From NCBI GenBank assembly GCA_012267385.1, contig JAAXGW010000007.1, positions 1-64,000 on the forward strand: 64,000 nucleotides of DNA, written 5' to 3'. Under the pieces are notes generated by a model that was not told where the DNA came from, ran no database searches, and saw nothing but the letters and a program-made list of their open reading frames with translations. Below, in pieces: positions 1-9,900 of this stretch. The DNA comes from OMG group bacterium (GTDB lineage: Bacteria; Pseudomonadota; Gammaproteobacteria; Pseudomonadales; Azotimanducaceae). Within the stretch, counting starts at the first letter, position 1, and each line of letters starts with the position of its first letter. Position numbers and translations under genes: made by a program.

Positions 1-42
1 GTCCATCAAACTGAGGCAACTTCAGAAAGTTAAATCTCAATC

Positions 43-84
43 GGCTAGGATGAAGGTACGCGTTGCTTTCGTCCTAGCCTTTTT
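43..84 (+). terminator. Rho-independent terminator of a gene left of the window
   Basis: An 8-bp perfect stem (43-50 with 72-79) continues inward through a G-T wobble and several more pairs (51-56 with 66-71) to a 9-base loop. It is followed at once by a T run at 80-84. This is the classic intrinsic terminator shape, for a plus-strand transcript entering from before position 1. It ends only 8 bases before the next start codon. Confidence 0.8.
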
Positions 85-92
85 CTCTATTT

Positions 93-389
93 ATGACTGA
101 TACGAAGCGAAAGAGCTGGTCTTTACTTCGAAGACCAGAAACAACACTAGAAGTGTTTATAGAACTCAAGCGTAGTTTTGTGAGGCGCTGGATTAGCTAC
201 CTAGGAATGACTTTTCTATTTTTCGGTAGTGCTGGTTTGATCGGCTGGCTTATCATTTTGGATGATGTCGACCACGCTTTGCAAGTTTTCTACACTGTTT
301 TGCCCATTGCTAGTGGGGTCATCGGTTACTGGTTCGCGGAGCAACGTATTCGTAAGCAGAATGGGAAGCCCGATAAAGAAGAAGAATAG
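93..389 (+). CDS. Small two-helix membrane protein, function unknown
   Basis: This 98-residue protein has a basic N-terminal segment (about residues 1-33), a hydrophobic helix at about 37-56, a short polar turn (DDVDHA), a second hydrophobic helix at about 63-82, and a charged C-terminus rich in Lys and Glu. It therefore looks like a two-span inner-membrane hairpin. I do not recognise a named family. The ATG follows an intrinsic terminator by 8 bases, and I see no good ribosome-binding site. It may have a weak start, be leaderless, or be reached by read-through. The antisense frame is also open, but its protein looks less natural. Confidence 0.55.
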   Translation: MTDTKRKSWSLLRRPETTLEVFIELKRSFVRRWISYLGMTFLFFGSAGLIGWLIILDDVDHALQVFYTVLPIASGVIGYWFAEQRIRKQNGKPDKEEE

Positions 390-503
390 AAGAATACAGT
401 ACAACAATTCAAATTCTGCAAGAAATTCCCAAATATTGAACTCATCTTGTTCCATAGCAAAATCCATTTCAGTTAAAATGCTTTTGCTTATGGAAGTTTT
501 CTT

Positions 504-650
504 ATGCGACCGACTCTAGATCCTAAGAAACACCTAAAGGGTGCAACACCAGAAAAACTGGCACGTGCTTTATTACGACCGCGCGGTCGAATCCAGCCCG
601 TTGTCAGCGATAAGGTCGACACGAAGAAGGTTACGCCCGACAAGCCGTAA
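504..650 (+). CDS. 48-residue ORF overlapping the transposase gene tail to tail
   Basis: ATG at 504 opens a 48-residue basic protein with a Lys/Arg/Pro-rich composition and a central KGATPEKLARALLRP segment that could form a helix. It resembles, from memory and unverified, short proteins encoded beside IS1595-type transposases. It runs opposite to the transposase gene, and its last 78 bases (573-650) overlap the transposase 3' end, so that stretch may encode protein on both strands. A GGAAG at 492-496 could serve as a ribosome-binding site, and a TAAAAT box upstream could be part of a promoter. The function is unknown. It could be an accessory protein of the element or a cargo remnant. Confidence 0.5.
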   Translation: MRPTLDPKKHLKGATPEKLARALLRPRGRIQPVVSDKVDTKKVTPDKP

Positions 651-1559
651 CACCGTGTCTTGCATTTGTCCAAGCGTGTCTAATTCTCGGATGTTGTGCT
701 TACCAGCGAACTCTTGAACGTATCGGTTCAAGTGCTTCGGACTAATCTTGTGGAACGTGCCTTTATGGGCACGTTTCAACATTGACCAAAAGGACTCCAC
801 ACCATTGGTGTGTGCCATCATCCTAACATACTCACCTACGCTATGCTTCACGGTTTCGTGTTTGAATTCGTTTTGCACTGTGGGTAACTGAGTATAGGAA
901 GGGTGATCATCCGTGTATATTGTAGCCCCATCTTGCGCGGTATCTTCAACGAAACCGATTAAAGTTGAGGCGTCGGTATTCTCAACGACTTGCGCGCGTA
1001 CTTGCTTAGTACCACGATCTTTCGCACCAACGACCGCAGTTTTACCCACTGTACCGCGACCTTCCAGCTCTTTACGCTTGGTCTTGGACATGTTCCTACG
1101 CTTACCGCCAAAATAGGTTTCGTCCACTTCAATTGGACCTGAGAATTCGTCGTCGGACTCACCAGCCCACGCTTGACGTATTCTGTGGAGCATGAACCAC
1201 GCTGTAGGTTGCGACACTTTGAGATCGCGATAGAGCTTCATGCTTGATACACTTTTCAAGGAAGTAAGACAGAGATAAATCGCAATGGCCCACTTACGCA
1301 AGGGAACGTTGGAACGTGCAATCGCGGTACCAGTACGAACACTAAAATAGGAACGACAATTAGTACACCAATAAGGCATGGGCTTACCACTTTTCACAGG
1401 GCTTGTCTTGGTGCTGTTGCACTTACCGCACTTACGACCTTCACTCCAACAAATAGTCTCAAACCATTCCGTAGCAGCTTCTTCATCGGGGAACATGTCA
1501 AACAATTCCAACAACGACACACCTTCGCGGTGTGACTTACCAGGGGCTTTCTGACTCAT
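573..1559 (-). CDS. IS1595 family (ISXO2-like) transposase
   Basis: This 328-residue protein has the architecture of ISXO2-like transposases. An N-terminal helical segment is followed by a zinc ribbon (CGKC at about residue 44 and CTNC at about 65). Next comes a helix-rich segment ending in QPTAWFMLHRIRQAW, and then the DDE-type catalytic core with EVDETYFGGKRRN, a YTDDHPSY segment and NGVESFWSMLKR. The C-terminal tail ends in LDTLGQMQ and a basic VGRNLLRVDLIA stretch. There is no internal stop, so the enzyme looks intact. AGGAG lies 9 bases upstream of the ATG, and a strong promoter lies further upstream. Family members cut and paste or copy the element using a two-metal active site. Confidence 0.93.
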   Translation of the reverse strand: MSQKAPGKSHREGVSLLELFDMFPDEEAATEWFETICWSEGRKCGKCNSTKTSPVKSGKPMPYWCTNCRSYFSVRTGTAIARSNVPLRKWAIAIYLCLTSLKSVSSMKLYRDLKVSQPTAWFMLHRIRQAWAGESDDEFSGPIEVDETYFGGKRRNMSKTKRKELEGRGTVGKTAVVGAKDRGTKQVRAQVVENTDASTLIGFVEDTAQDGATIYTDDHPSYTQLPTVQNEFKHETVKHSVGEYVRMMAHTNGVESFWSMLKRAHKGTFHKISPKHLNRYVQEFAGKHNIRELDTLGQMQDTVLRLVGRNLLRVDLIADNGLDSTARS

Positions 1560-1588
1560 ATTTCTAAACTCCTAAAATTCATGCGGTA

Positions 1589-1617
1589 ACTATACCACAA
1601 AATTAGTGTTTTGTCAA
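1589..1617 (-). promoter_or_regulatory. Strong sigma-70-type promoter of the transposase
   Basis: Read on the minus strand, TTGACA (1617-1612) is separated by exactly 17 bases from TATAGT (1594-1589). This is close to a consensus housekeeping promoter. Transcription would start near 1582, about 23 bases before the transposase ATG at 1559, with AGGAG in the short leader. Confidence 0.75.
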
Positions 1618-1663
1618 GTAAAGTTTATAATCTCCATTGCTTATTACTCTGGTTCATATTTGT

Positions 1664-3493
1664 TCACCGATACTGCATTAGACGAAAACGTTGGGCGTAG
1701 TCGGAAGTAACGTGCTGCATCAACTTCTCGATTTCATCTTCGGAATACAACGGTTTGTCGGAAAAGCTATGAAACCGGAGTGCGTGTTCAGCCATTGTCG
1801 TGCGCGCTTCCCTTACAGGTAAGGTTGCGATTAGCTCCACTACCCTTTTCGGTGGCTCTTGAGTGACTATGTCAAAGGCTATGCTGTTGTAAAAACTCTC
1901 TTGATCTTCCTTTGAAAGTTGTTTTCCTAGTACTAGAGCTTCATCTGTTCTTGAGTCGTAAATGAGTCCAGTCGATACGGTTTCAAAAGCCGCAAGCAGG
2001 GTATTGCCGGGTCTAACTCTGTTTAACAAACTAAAGGCGAGTTCGGTTTTCGTGTGTGCGATCGCGTTGAGAACAACAAACTCCAGCCCTACGCCACGTT
2101 CCTCGGTGATCGGTTGACTCAACGCTAAATCAAAGGCTTTGTCCGCATCTTTCTTTGACAAGATTGTCAAGAATGAATTAACTAATTGATCCCGGTACGG
2201 GTCACTTTCAGCACTAGACAGAGCCCACTCAAAGGCTTCCTCAGGATTTGAATCCATCCAAACATCCACAATTGTGATTGCCGCCTCTTCCTGAGTTTTG
2301 ACATCTTGGATATCCAGCAAAACCTCTAACGCGTCATCAATCGAATTCTTCGACAACTGTCCCACAAGGCTCAGGCGTGCAGTGTCGTGCAGTTCGACCG
2401 GAATGTCGTCGAGAGATTCCGTGAATTGTTCTGAATCTATTTGCACCCAAGATGCCACAATTTTGTGCTGCAATCGCTCGCGCACGATAGAGGGTTCAAG
2501 TGCACGTACGCGTGCTAAAGCACTTGGTGGATCCGTGGTTGCCCAAGTGTTGATTACTGCTGTTAGCATCGAACCAAACACATCGTTAGGAGTTTCTAAC
2601 GCAATGCTGAATGCGGTTTCAGGATCACTCAGTGCGACGTTGGACAGAATGCTCTTTCTCAGTTCGAAATTTAATGTGGGGCTAGCGATTGAACGGAGTA
2701 AATCATTGATCTCAGTAGCACCATGTTTTTCAATCAATGCGTTCGCTACAAGTTTAACGCGATAAAAGTTTTCCGATAGACTGATCGTTGGATCATCGAT
2801 CAGGTTCGACCAAGCTTGATCGGGATCCGCCAAATCCATTTCCAATTGACGATTAGCTAGCGCGCGTTCAACATAAGCCACATCGCCGAGCTCCTCACCC
2901 AATTGCATTAGGGTTGAAGATGACACTCTTGGACTAGCATCGACAATCCCTCTGAGTGCAACGGAGCGGATGGATTCGTCTTGCTCTCTAGCAAATTTGA
3001 CGGCTTCGTCAAAGTCCTTGATTGCCCATGCATGGATCACACTATAGAGCATGTGCTTAGCCACTTCAGCCGGTTGCAACTCGTACAAAGACACTGTCTT
3101 ATCAAGATTCATACCAGCTAACCTGGTACTAATCAGCGAGATGAGTTCGGACTTACTTGATTCTTCTTTCGGCGCGTACTTTCTGTGAATGACCTGATCG
3201 AACATTTCGATCAATTTAGCCTCATCCGCATCTCCAATGAGATCGTAAGCAGCTCGTAATCGACCGAAATCGTTTGAGAAGTTACGAAAAAGGTCATTGA
3301 TAGATTCGGCTTTCACCGGATCGACTGTGGGTTGTTGATCAGTCGTCTCTGTTTCAGATCTAACGTCTGACGAGTCGGCATCAATGTGTTGTAACGCACC
3401 CGACGCTGAGAGGCTGACAATCAATAAAAACAGCATGAAAAACACAACGAACGGTGTACTCCAGCTACTCTTACTTGAACTTAAACGAGCCAA
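1664..3493 (-). CDS. Exported or membrane-anchored helical-repeat protein
   Basis: This 609-residue protein starts with a basic stretch and one hydrophobic helix at about residues 13-33, which is a signal peptide or membrane anchor. An acidic linker follows (about 35-60). The rest is an all-helical array in which units of roughly 30-35 residues recur with patterns such as DPETAFSIAL, NPEEAFEWAL and DADKAFDLAL. This resembles TPR or HEAT-like solenoids. Such folds usually bind other proteins, so a scaffold role in the periplasm is an inference. I do not recognise a named family. It stands alone, divergent from the thioredoxin-like lipoprotein gene across a 354-base intergenic region. Confidence 0.75.
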   Translation of the reverse strand: MARLSSSKSSWSTPFVVFFMLFLLIVSLSASGALQHIDADSSDVRSETETTDQQPTVDPVKAESINDLFRNFSNDFGRLRAAYDLIGDADEAKLIEMFDQVIHRKYAPKEESSKSELISLISTRLAGMNLDKTVSLYELQPAEVAKHMLYSVIHAWAIKDFDEAVKFAREQDESIRSVALRGIVDASPRVSSSTLMQLGEELGDVAYVERALANRQLEMDLADPDQAWSNLIDDPTISLSENFYRVKLVANALIEKHGATEINDLLRSIASPTLNFELRKSILSNVALSDPETAFSIALETPNDVFGSMLTAVINTWATTDPPSALARVRALEPSIVRERLQHKIVASWVQIDSEQFTESLDDIPVELHDTARLSLVGQLSKNSIDDALEVLLDIQDVKTQEEAAITIVDVWMDSNPEEAFEWALSSAESDPYRDQLVNSFLTILSKKDADKAFDLALSQPITEERGVGLEFVVLNAIAHTKTELAFSLLNRVRPGNTLLAAFETVSTGLIYDSRTDEALVLGKQLSKEDQESFYNSIAFDIVTQEPPKRVVELIATLPVREARTTMAEHALRFHSFSDKPLYSEDEIEKLMQHVTSDYAQRFRLMQYR

Positions 3494-3847
3494 GATAGTT
3501 CTCCTCGAGCTGTTCCCAACTCACTATTTATACCCATGAAGGCTACCTTTCGTCAACATACCCTGTGAAAAGCGTAGTACATCTGATAGTTCAGCCCGCA
3601 TTGGTTAATGATGGGTTCCAAACGAAACGTCGGTACTCGGTTGCTCATATTCATGAACCTCAAACTCCCAGCCTTAGTCTGTGTTGACTTGACGTTGTTC
3701 GTGGTCGTGATTTACCTAACTCTGTAGACTCAGTTTAATTGAAAATAGTTACGAGTTTCGCCTCAGGTTGACCGTACTGAGAGTCGGTCGAGACTTTGTC
3801 TAAAATTGAATTCTCGCTCCTTCAAGTAAAACAAGAGACAAAGGAAA
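3494..3847. other. Intergenic region between divergent genes
   Basis: These 354 bases separate the starts of the helical-repeat gene (minus) and the lipoprotein gene (plus), so both promoters should lie here. I see no convincing pair of -35 and -10 boxes, no RNA gene and no ORF with coding character. Confidence 0.4.
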
Positions 3848-5476
3848 GTGTACAAGATTCTCCAATACTCATTACTACTGTGTTTGACCCTGTTACTCTA
3901 CGCGTGCGATCAAGGTCAAAACAACGTTTACACCATCACTGGGACCATCGAAACAGTTGATATTCCCGTCGCTGAAGGTAGCGAGGAAATACCCGGTGTG
4001 GACGAGAATACAGTCGATTGGGGTTCAGCAAAAATATTAGTAACCCGGAAGATTACCAACTCTGTTGGAGAAATTGAGACTGTAGAGCTAGCCTCAGGAA
4101 CATTCGAGGATGGTGTAGTAACCTTGAATGGTGATATAGAACAACCAACTGAAGTAAAAATCTCCACTGAAATAGACGGAGCAGAAACGCTGACACTGGA
4201 CGCAGTTATCGCACCTGAGGCAAATTTATCGTTCTTGCTCATCGAATATCCCGCATTCAACTCTGCCAGTATGGATTTTTTCGGTGAATCTCGAAAAGTG
4301 CTGGACCCCTCGAATCGATTTTCGGTCTTTGGTGATCTGAGTTCGATTGACGGGGACTTAGAGAGAGCTACCCTGCGAGTCACTGCTTGGGAATACGATA
4401 AATTGGGAGAGCGGGTAACTTTGAACTATGGTCGCGTCTTACTCGACGAAGGAAATTTTTTTATTGAAGCAAGCGTCGACGAGCCGAGGGTGGTCAATAT
4501 TTTGGTGATATTACCCGCTAGCCAAGAGTACACTCAGTTTCATGCAATTGTCGAGCCTGGAGCAGAAATTGAGATTATTCCACAGAGTTCTTTGTTAAAT
4601 GATCTCTCTCCGGTGTCTGGAACTGGTAAACACGTACAACTCGTAGAAAGCTGGCGACAGAGTGAGGAGTATTTAGGGTTAAAACAAGAGTATCAAATTG
4701 CTTATCAAGAGTACCAAGAAAACACACAAAATGGCGAGGACTCGACTAGCATGGCCGAAAAAGAGACTCCAAAGTACTTAGAACTAAGGAGACAATTGAA
4801 TCGCATACGATACGACTACTTAGAAGATGTAGCATCAAATGCGACAGACCCCATGGACGCACTTCTCGCGCTTGAATTGAGCGCATATTGGGGCAGCGAG
4901 GAAGCACTACCAATTTACGACCGCCTAACGAAGAGTCTTGACAAGGACTTAGTGATGCGGCGGGTAACGCATGATCGAAATTTTCACTCTCAAGATCTCG
5001 CAAGCCGCGGAATTGATCGAAGTCTAGTGGTTGGAAAGAACGTCCCCAACTTCACACTTCCCAACATAAACGGAGAACAAATTTCGCTAGACGACCTACA
5101 ACAACAAAACGAGATCGTACTTGTCGAATTTTGGTCGTCATGGTGTGGACCGTGCATTGAGGCCATTCCAGCGTTGAAAGACTTGTACTCCTCCTATCAC
5201 AAAAACGGCTTTGAAATCGTTTCTGTTTCAATAGACGATGATCAAGAATCTTGGATTGAAGCGTCCGAAAAGTATGAGCTGCCATGGACAAATTTGGGTG
5301 AACTAGCGGGGTGGGATGGAGAAGTCGCCACATCTTTTGGCGTAACCTTTATTCCCAAGAACTACCTAGTAAATTCTCTGGGAGAAATCGTAGAAAAAGA
5401 TCTGACGACGAAAAGGTTAGATGATTGGTTAGCAAACAGATTTGAAGAGAAAACGGAAGTAGACCAAGCGAATTAA
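3848..5476 (+). CDS. Lipoprotein with C-terminal TlpA-like thioredoxin domain
   Basis: The 542-residue product starts at a GTG preceded by AAGGAAA. Its N-terminus is a lipoprotein signal (hydrophobic run then LYAC, with Cys about residue 20), so it should be anchored in the cell envelope. A long beta-rich region of unknown type fills about residues 30-270, followed by a helical segment. The C-terminal 150 residues are a thioredoxin fold of the TlpA/ResA type with EFWSSWCGPC, the active-site CGPC starting at about residue 433, and a later cis-Pro segment (FIPKNYLV). The family reduces or isomerises protein disulfides in the periplasm, for example during cytochrome c maturation. The substrate here is unknown. 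The large N-terminal part resembles architectures more familiar from Bacteroidetes. Confidence 0.85.
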   Translation: MYKILQYSLLLCLTLLLYACDQGQNNVYTITGTIETVDIPVAEGSEEIPGVDENTVDWGSAKILVTRKITNSVGEIETVELASGTFEDGVVTLNGDIEQPTEVKISTEIDGAETLTLDAVIAPEANLSFLLIEYPAFNSASMDFFGESRKVLDPSNRFSVFGDLSSIDGDLERATLRVTAWEYDKLGERVTLNYGRVLLDEGNFFIEASVDEPRVVNILVILPASQEYTQFHAIVEPGAEIEIIPQSSLLNDLSPVSGTGKHVQLVESWRQSEEYLGLKQEYQIAYQEYQENTQNGEDSTSMAEKETPKYLELRRQLNRIRYDYLEDVASNATDPMDALLALELSAYWGSEEALPIYDRLTKSLDKDLVMRRVTHDRNFHSQDLASRGIDRSLVVGKNVPNFTLPNINGEQISLDDLQQQNEIVLVEFWSSWCGPCIEAIPALKDLYSSYHKNGFEIVSVSIDDDQESWIEASEKYELPWTNLGELAGWDGEVATSFGVTFIPKNYLVNSLGEIVEKDLTTKRLDDWLANRFEEKTEVDQAN

Positions 5477-5693
5477 TCGATCCAACAAACGAGAAACTCT
5501 TCAAAACGTGAGTTCATGTGAGTTTTACATTAGTCTAACAAACACAAGGTCGAATCCGAGTATTGTGCGCTTGTCCGTGATTCAGATCTGAGATGACTAC
5601 CGCGAAAGTGTAAACGGTGCTACACACAGCACTCATAGTTTGACTTCGATACTGAGATGCCTTCAGAAATAGGATACAAAAAATAGCCAGCAT

Positions 5694-6902
5694 CTAGTCA
5701 AACGGATGCCATTTTGGTTCGAGTGTTCTTGACTGTCGTCCGCTTCCTGAAGTTGAGTCTGAAGAAATATCTACTAAACTTACAACAGTTTCTCCTTCAC
5801 ACAACACTGGCCAGCCGTCTCTCAGCCAAGGTGGGACGGACGATTCCTGAAAGAGGTTCGCGAGCTTCTTATGCACGCCACCATCCATTATTGACCGCTG
5901 ATCTCCTTTTAGGTTCAGACGATTTGTACACAGCAACGTGTGCCCTTCTTCAAATCCCTGCGTCGAATTTTTCCAAGTCAAAATTCCGTTGCTTAGTCGA
6001 ATCTGTTTGCCAACTTCTATTTTCAGCGGCGTAAACTCTTCGTAAACGGGTACTAGGTGTAGTCGTTTCCGATATCGACGGACAAATAAACCATCGGCGA
6101 CCTTAATTTCAGGATTAGCATCAGCTTTTGCATTGATTTGTAATTGGATTTCTTTCAACACTGTAGTCGGAGGGTTTACTTCGTACGCCAGCAACCACGC
6201 GCGGATATCTTCAATGGCGAGTTCTCGCTCGGGTAACGCTAGCGGTTCGCGTTTGACTAATGGAAGCGTAGCTCGTTTGAAGTCAAGTATTCGATGCTTC
6301 CCCTGCGGAAACCGTTTTTGAAGTTGCGGTAAGAATTTGTGTCGAATCCAATTTCGATCAAAGCTCGTATCCTTGTTACTCGCGTCTTCTATCCAGATAA
6401 TTTCGTGCTGTTTAGCGTAAGTTTCTAGCTCCTGTCTTTCAACATGTAATAAAGGACGTTGCAATGTACCAGAGCCGAAGGGGCGGCTTTCTGGAATTCC
6501 AATCATCGCGCGTCCGGTGAAGAGTTGCCAAGTCAAAGTCTCGACATCGTCGTCTCGGTGATGACCCGTGAATAGGAATTCGTCCGCTCCTAAACGCTGT
6601 CGAAAATTCGAATAACGAGACAATCGGGCTTGATATTCCAGATTCCCCGCCGAGACTACTACTTTGTCTACAGTGAGATCGACATTCCATTGATCAGCAG
6701 TCCGCACACAGTGTTCTACCCACCGATCAGAAGATGAGCTCAATTGGTGGTTAATGTGTAGTGCACGAATTCGAGGAACTCCGAATACTTGTACGCTAGC
6801 ATGCAGCAAGACAGTAGAGTCTAACCCGCCACTATAAGCAATCCAAATCTTCGAATCTACAGGAAGTTCAAGTGCTTTCAGCGCTTCAAGAACGGGACAC
6901 AC
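5694..6902 (-). CDS. tilS: tRNA(Ile)-lysidine synthase TilS
   Basis: The enzyme uses ATP and lysine to convert cytidine 34 of the CAU-anticodon tRNA(Ile) to lysidine, so that it reads AUA codons and accepts isoleucine. The 402-residue product has the N-type PP-loop AYSGGLDST at about residues 22-30, then the family's GHHRDDDVET segment near 115 and a DASNKDTSFDRNWIRH stretch. Smaller C-terminal domains complete the family layout, and the length is close to that of E. coli TilS. The start is GTG at 6902, only 6 bases after the dnaE stop, so it is the last gene of the block and translationally close to dnaE. In many gammaproteobacteria accA lies between dnaE and tilS, and here it does not. Confidence 0.93.
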   Translation of the reverse strand: MCPVLEALKALELPVDSKIWIAYSGGLDSTVLLHASVQVFGVPRIRALHINHQLSSSSDRWVEHCVRTADQWNVDLTVDKVVVSAGNLEYQARLSRYSNFRQRLGADEFLFTGHHRDDDVETLTWQLFTGRAMIGIPESRPFGSGTLQRPLLHVERQELETYAKQHEIIWIEDASNKDTSFDRNWIRHKFLPQLQKRFPQGKHRILDFKRATLPLVKREPLALPERELAIEDIRAWLLAYEVNPPTTVLKEIQLQINAKADANPEIKVADGLFVRRYRKRLHLVPVYEEFTPLKIEVGKQIRLSNGILTWKNSTQGFEEGHTLLCTNRLNLKGDQRSIMDGGVHKKLANLFQESSVPPWLRDGWPVLCEGETVVSLVDISSDSTSGSGRQSRTLEPKWHPFD

Positions 6903-6908
6903 CGGAAG

Positions 6909-9900
6909 CTACAAGTCGTGGTAGTACGCGACTCGTACCGAGTCACTGCCGAACTGATTCTTTAGCTCGTCCATCAGTTCTGGAGAGGCACACACATTCC
7001 ACTCAGAACCTAGTTCTAATTGCGTTGACCCACCATCGATCGCGCAGTTAACTCGAACCGAACACTCGTTCGCTCGCCACGCTCGCAGGGTATCACGTAA
7101 TACACGTACTGCATCGCTCCGACCATTCTGATCCTGCATATCAATTTCCACCGTCGCGCGGTTTTCGTTTCGAATCTTTGAGATCGTTGCAATCTTGGTA
7201 GTCTGAACGCGCTTGTCTTTGGTCTTTCGCTCAACTTTGACCGAAAAGTAGGCAACAACGATTTCACCAGCTTTAGGTAAGTCTTGAGTCATTGCGTTTT
7301 CGGCGAACAAGGACAGTTCTTTGCTTCCATTCTCGTCTTCGACTTGGATCCGAGTGACTCTGTTCCCAGAACGAGTTTCACCGACACGGGCTTCTTTAAC
7401 CATGCCTGCAACGGTACGCTTTTGATCAGGAGACACCTTGTCTATGGTCATTAAATTTTGGTGTGAACAGAGTTTCTGAAGTTCTGTGCGATATTCTTCA
7501 ATCGGGTGACCACTGACGTAAAAGCCTAACGCCTTCCCTTCATCGAATAGTAGCTTGCGTAACGCGATAGGTTCTACCTTGGGTACTGGCAGTGAGTTCC
7601 CCTCATCATCTGAGGAACCAAAGAGATCGCTGAGCTTTTGTTTTTCGCGTTCGGCTCTTTGTTCCACCGTATGCGTTGCTGTGTCTATCTGCGCGAGGAA
7701 TTCGGCGCGTTTGATGGCAATGGGCTTGAGTTCTTCTAGGCAATCCAAAGCACCTGCGTGAATCAAGCTGACGAGTAAGTTCCGGTTGCGCCGGTGAAAA
7801 TCGGCTCGTTCACACAGGTCGAACAGTGATGTAAAAGGACCGGCGGAGCGAGCGTCAATAATGCGTTGCGCTTCTTCCCGAGCAACGCCGCGCACCGCGG
7901 CAAAGCCGACGGTAATCTTGTCCTTGTGTCCTACGAAATCCCACTCACTGTCATTTACGCTTGGTTGTACAACCTTTACATCTAAGCGATTTGCTTCGTC
8001 CATGATCAATTTGATCACATCTCTCTCACTCTCACAGCTAGCTAGAGCAGCGAGAAATTCTGCTGGATAGTAATGCCTGAGGTACGCGGTCTGATAGGCG
8101 ACAATCGCATAGCCAACCGTATGAGCGCGATTGAATGCGTATCGTGCAAACTTGCGCATGTCTTCATATATCTCTAATGCCACTTTTTTGCGCACGTCAT
8201 TTTGGACACATCCCTCGATGAATTTAGGCTGAAGTTCAAGCATCTCGGTTTCGTTTTTCTTACCCATCGCAGAACGCAACCTATCTGCCTCGCCCATCGA
8301 AAAACCTGCAAGCTCCCGCGCGAGATTCATGACATCTTCTTGATAAACCATCAGCCCAAACGTTTTTGACAACACTTTCTCGTGAATTGGATGCAAATAT
8401 TTGACGTCTTCCAGTTTGTTTTTGCGTCGAATGTAGCGATCAGTTACTCCAGTATCCAACGGTCCAGGACGAAATAGAGCAAGGAGGGCGATGAGATCTT
8501 CTAAGCCAGTTGGATTGAGGTCTTTGACCTTCTGTCGCATACCAATGGATTCCAGTTGAAAAATACCCGTCGTTTCTCCTTCGTGCAGGCTTTGGAACAC
8601 TTTCGGGTCGTCCATCGGCAAAGCCATCGGTCTGAGTGGATCTTGCTTCTTGCGATTGCGCTCGGCATTTATGCTTTCCAATGCCATAGCAATGACGGTC
8701 ATGGTCTTGAGACCAAGAAAGTCGAACTTTACTAAACCAAGTTCTTCGACATCCTTTTTGTCGAGTTGAGTAACCGATTCACTCTCCGAGGTCTCCGTAT
8801 AGATTGGTACGTATTGATCCAAGTCATCAGGTGCGATGACCACGCCCCCGGCGTGTTTGCCGCGATTACGGACCAATCCTTCGACTTCGATCCCCCGTTG
8901 CACGATGGTTTCGACGTCTGGATCCGATCGTACCATCGTCTCTAATTCTGCCACTTCGGCGATAGCTTCGGCTATGGGTATTGGCTGAACACCTCGAATC
9001 GGGATGAGATTCGCAATCTTTTCCGCTAATCTTCTTGGCTTCCCCAGCGCGCGAGCTGCATCTTTAACGGCCACCTTGGATCCAAACGTATTGAAAGAGA
9101 CAATTTGTGCTACGCTTCCGCGACCATACAAGTTTGTGACGTAATCAATCACTTCATTCCTACGATTCATACAAAAATCAATGTCAAAATCGGGCAGAGA
9201 AACTCGTTCTGGATTCAGTAGTCGCTCAAACATCAATTCGTACTTGATCGGATCGATGTCGACAATACCCAAGACATAAGCGACCAATGACGCCGCGCCG
9301 GATCCCCGGCCTGGTCCCACAGGGATCTTTTGTTGTTTTGCCCAGGAGACAATGTCACCTACTATTAAAAAGTACCCAGCGAATCCCATTTGCTTGATCA
9401 CATCGAGCTCTTTTCGAAGTCGATTGACATACACCTCTCGGTCAGAAATTTGCTTGTTTGTTTTTTCATCGACGTCGAATACCGCTTTCAATCGTTCGTG
9501 AGCAATTTCATCAATCATTTCTTCAGGCGTACCTGTTCTCTCGGTACGAAACTGAGGTAGGTAACGACCGGAAGGAATGTCTACGGTGCACCGCTTTGCG
9601 ATCTCATTAGCATTTTCTAAAGCGTCCGGTAAATCTTTGAAAAGCTCCGACATTTCTTTGGGCGCTCGCAAATACTGTTGCTCACTGTAGAACTTCTCGT
9701 GTGTCCCGTTTCCGATTCGTTGCTTGTGAGCGACACAATATCGAGTCTCATGGGCACTGTAATCTGACGGATCGACGAATCGTATGTCATTGGTCGCGAC
9801 AAGAGGAATACGAAGTTCTTGAGCCATGTCTACGGCATGCGCAATGTAAGCTTCTTCTTGAGTCCAACCAGTTCGTGTAAGTTCTAAGTAGAAACGGTCC

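Larger units (their letters stand above)
504..1620. mobile_element. IS1595-family insertion sequence, ends not resolved
   Basis: The element contains the intact transposase gene, its promoter, and probably the convergent 48-residue ORF. I looked for terminal inverted repeats and target duplications in 390-510 and 1560-1660 and did not find a convincing pair, so the limits given are only those of the recognisable parts. The flanks are a small membrane-protein gene on the left and a secreted-protein gene on the right. Confidence 0.55.

Noticed and set aside
216..467. 83-residue open frame on the minus strand
   Set aside because: It lies antisense to the 98-residue membrane protein, which has a more natural composition and helix pattern.
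2298..2765. 155-residue plus-strand open frame
   Set aside because: It lies inside the helical-repeat protein gene on the other strand and has no independent support.
5548..5557. GGTCGAATCC, like a tRNA T-loop
   Set aside because: No acceptor stem or anticodon arm can be found at the right distances.
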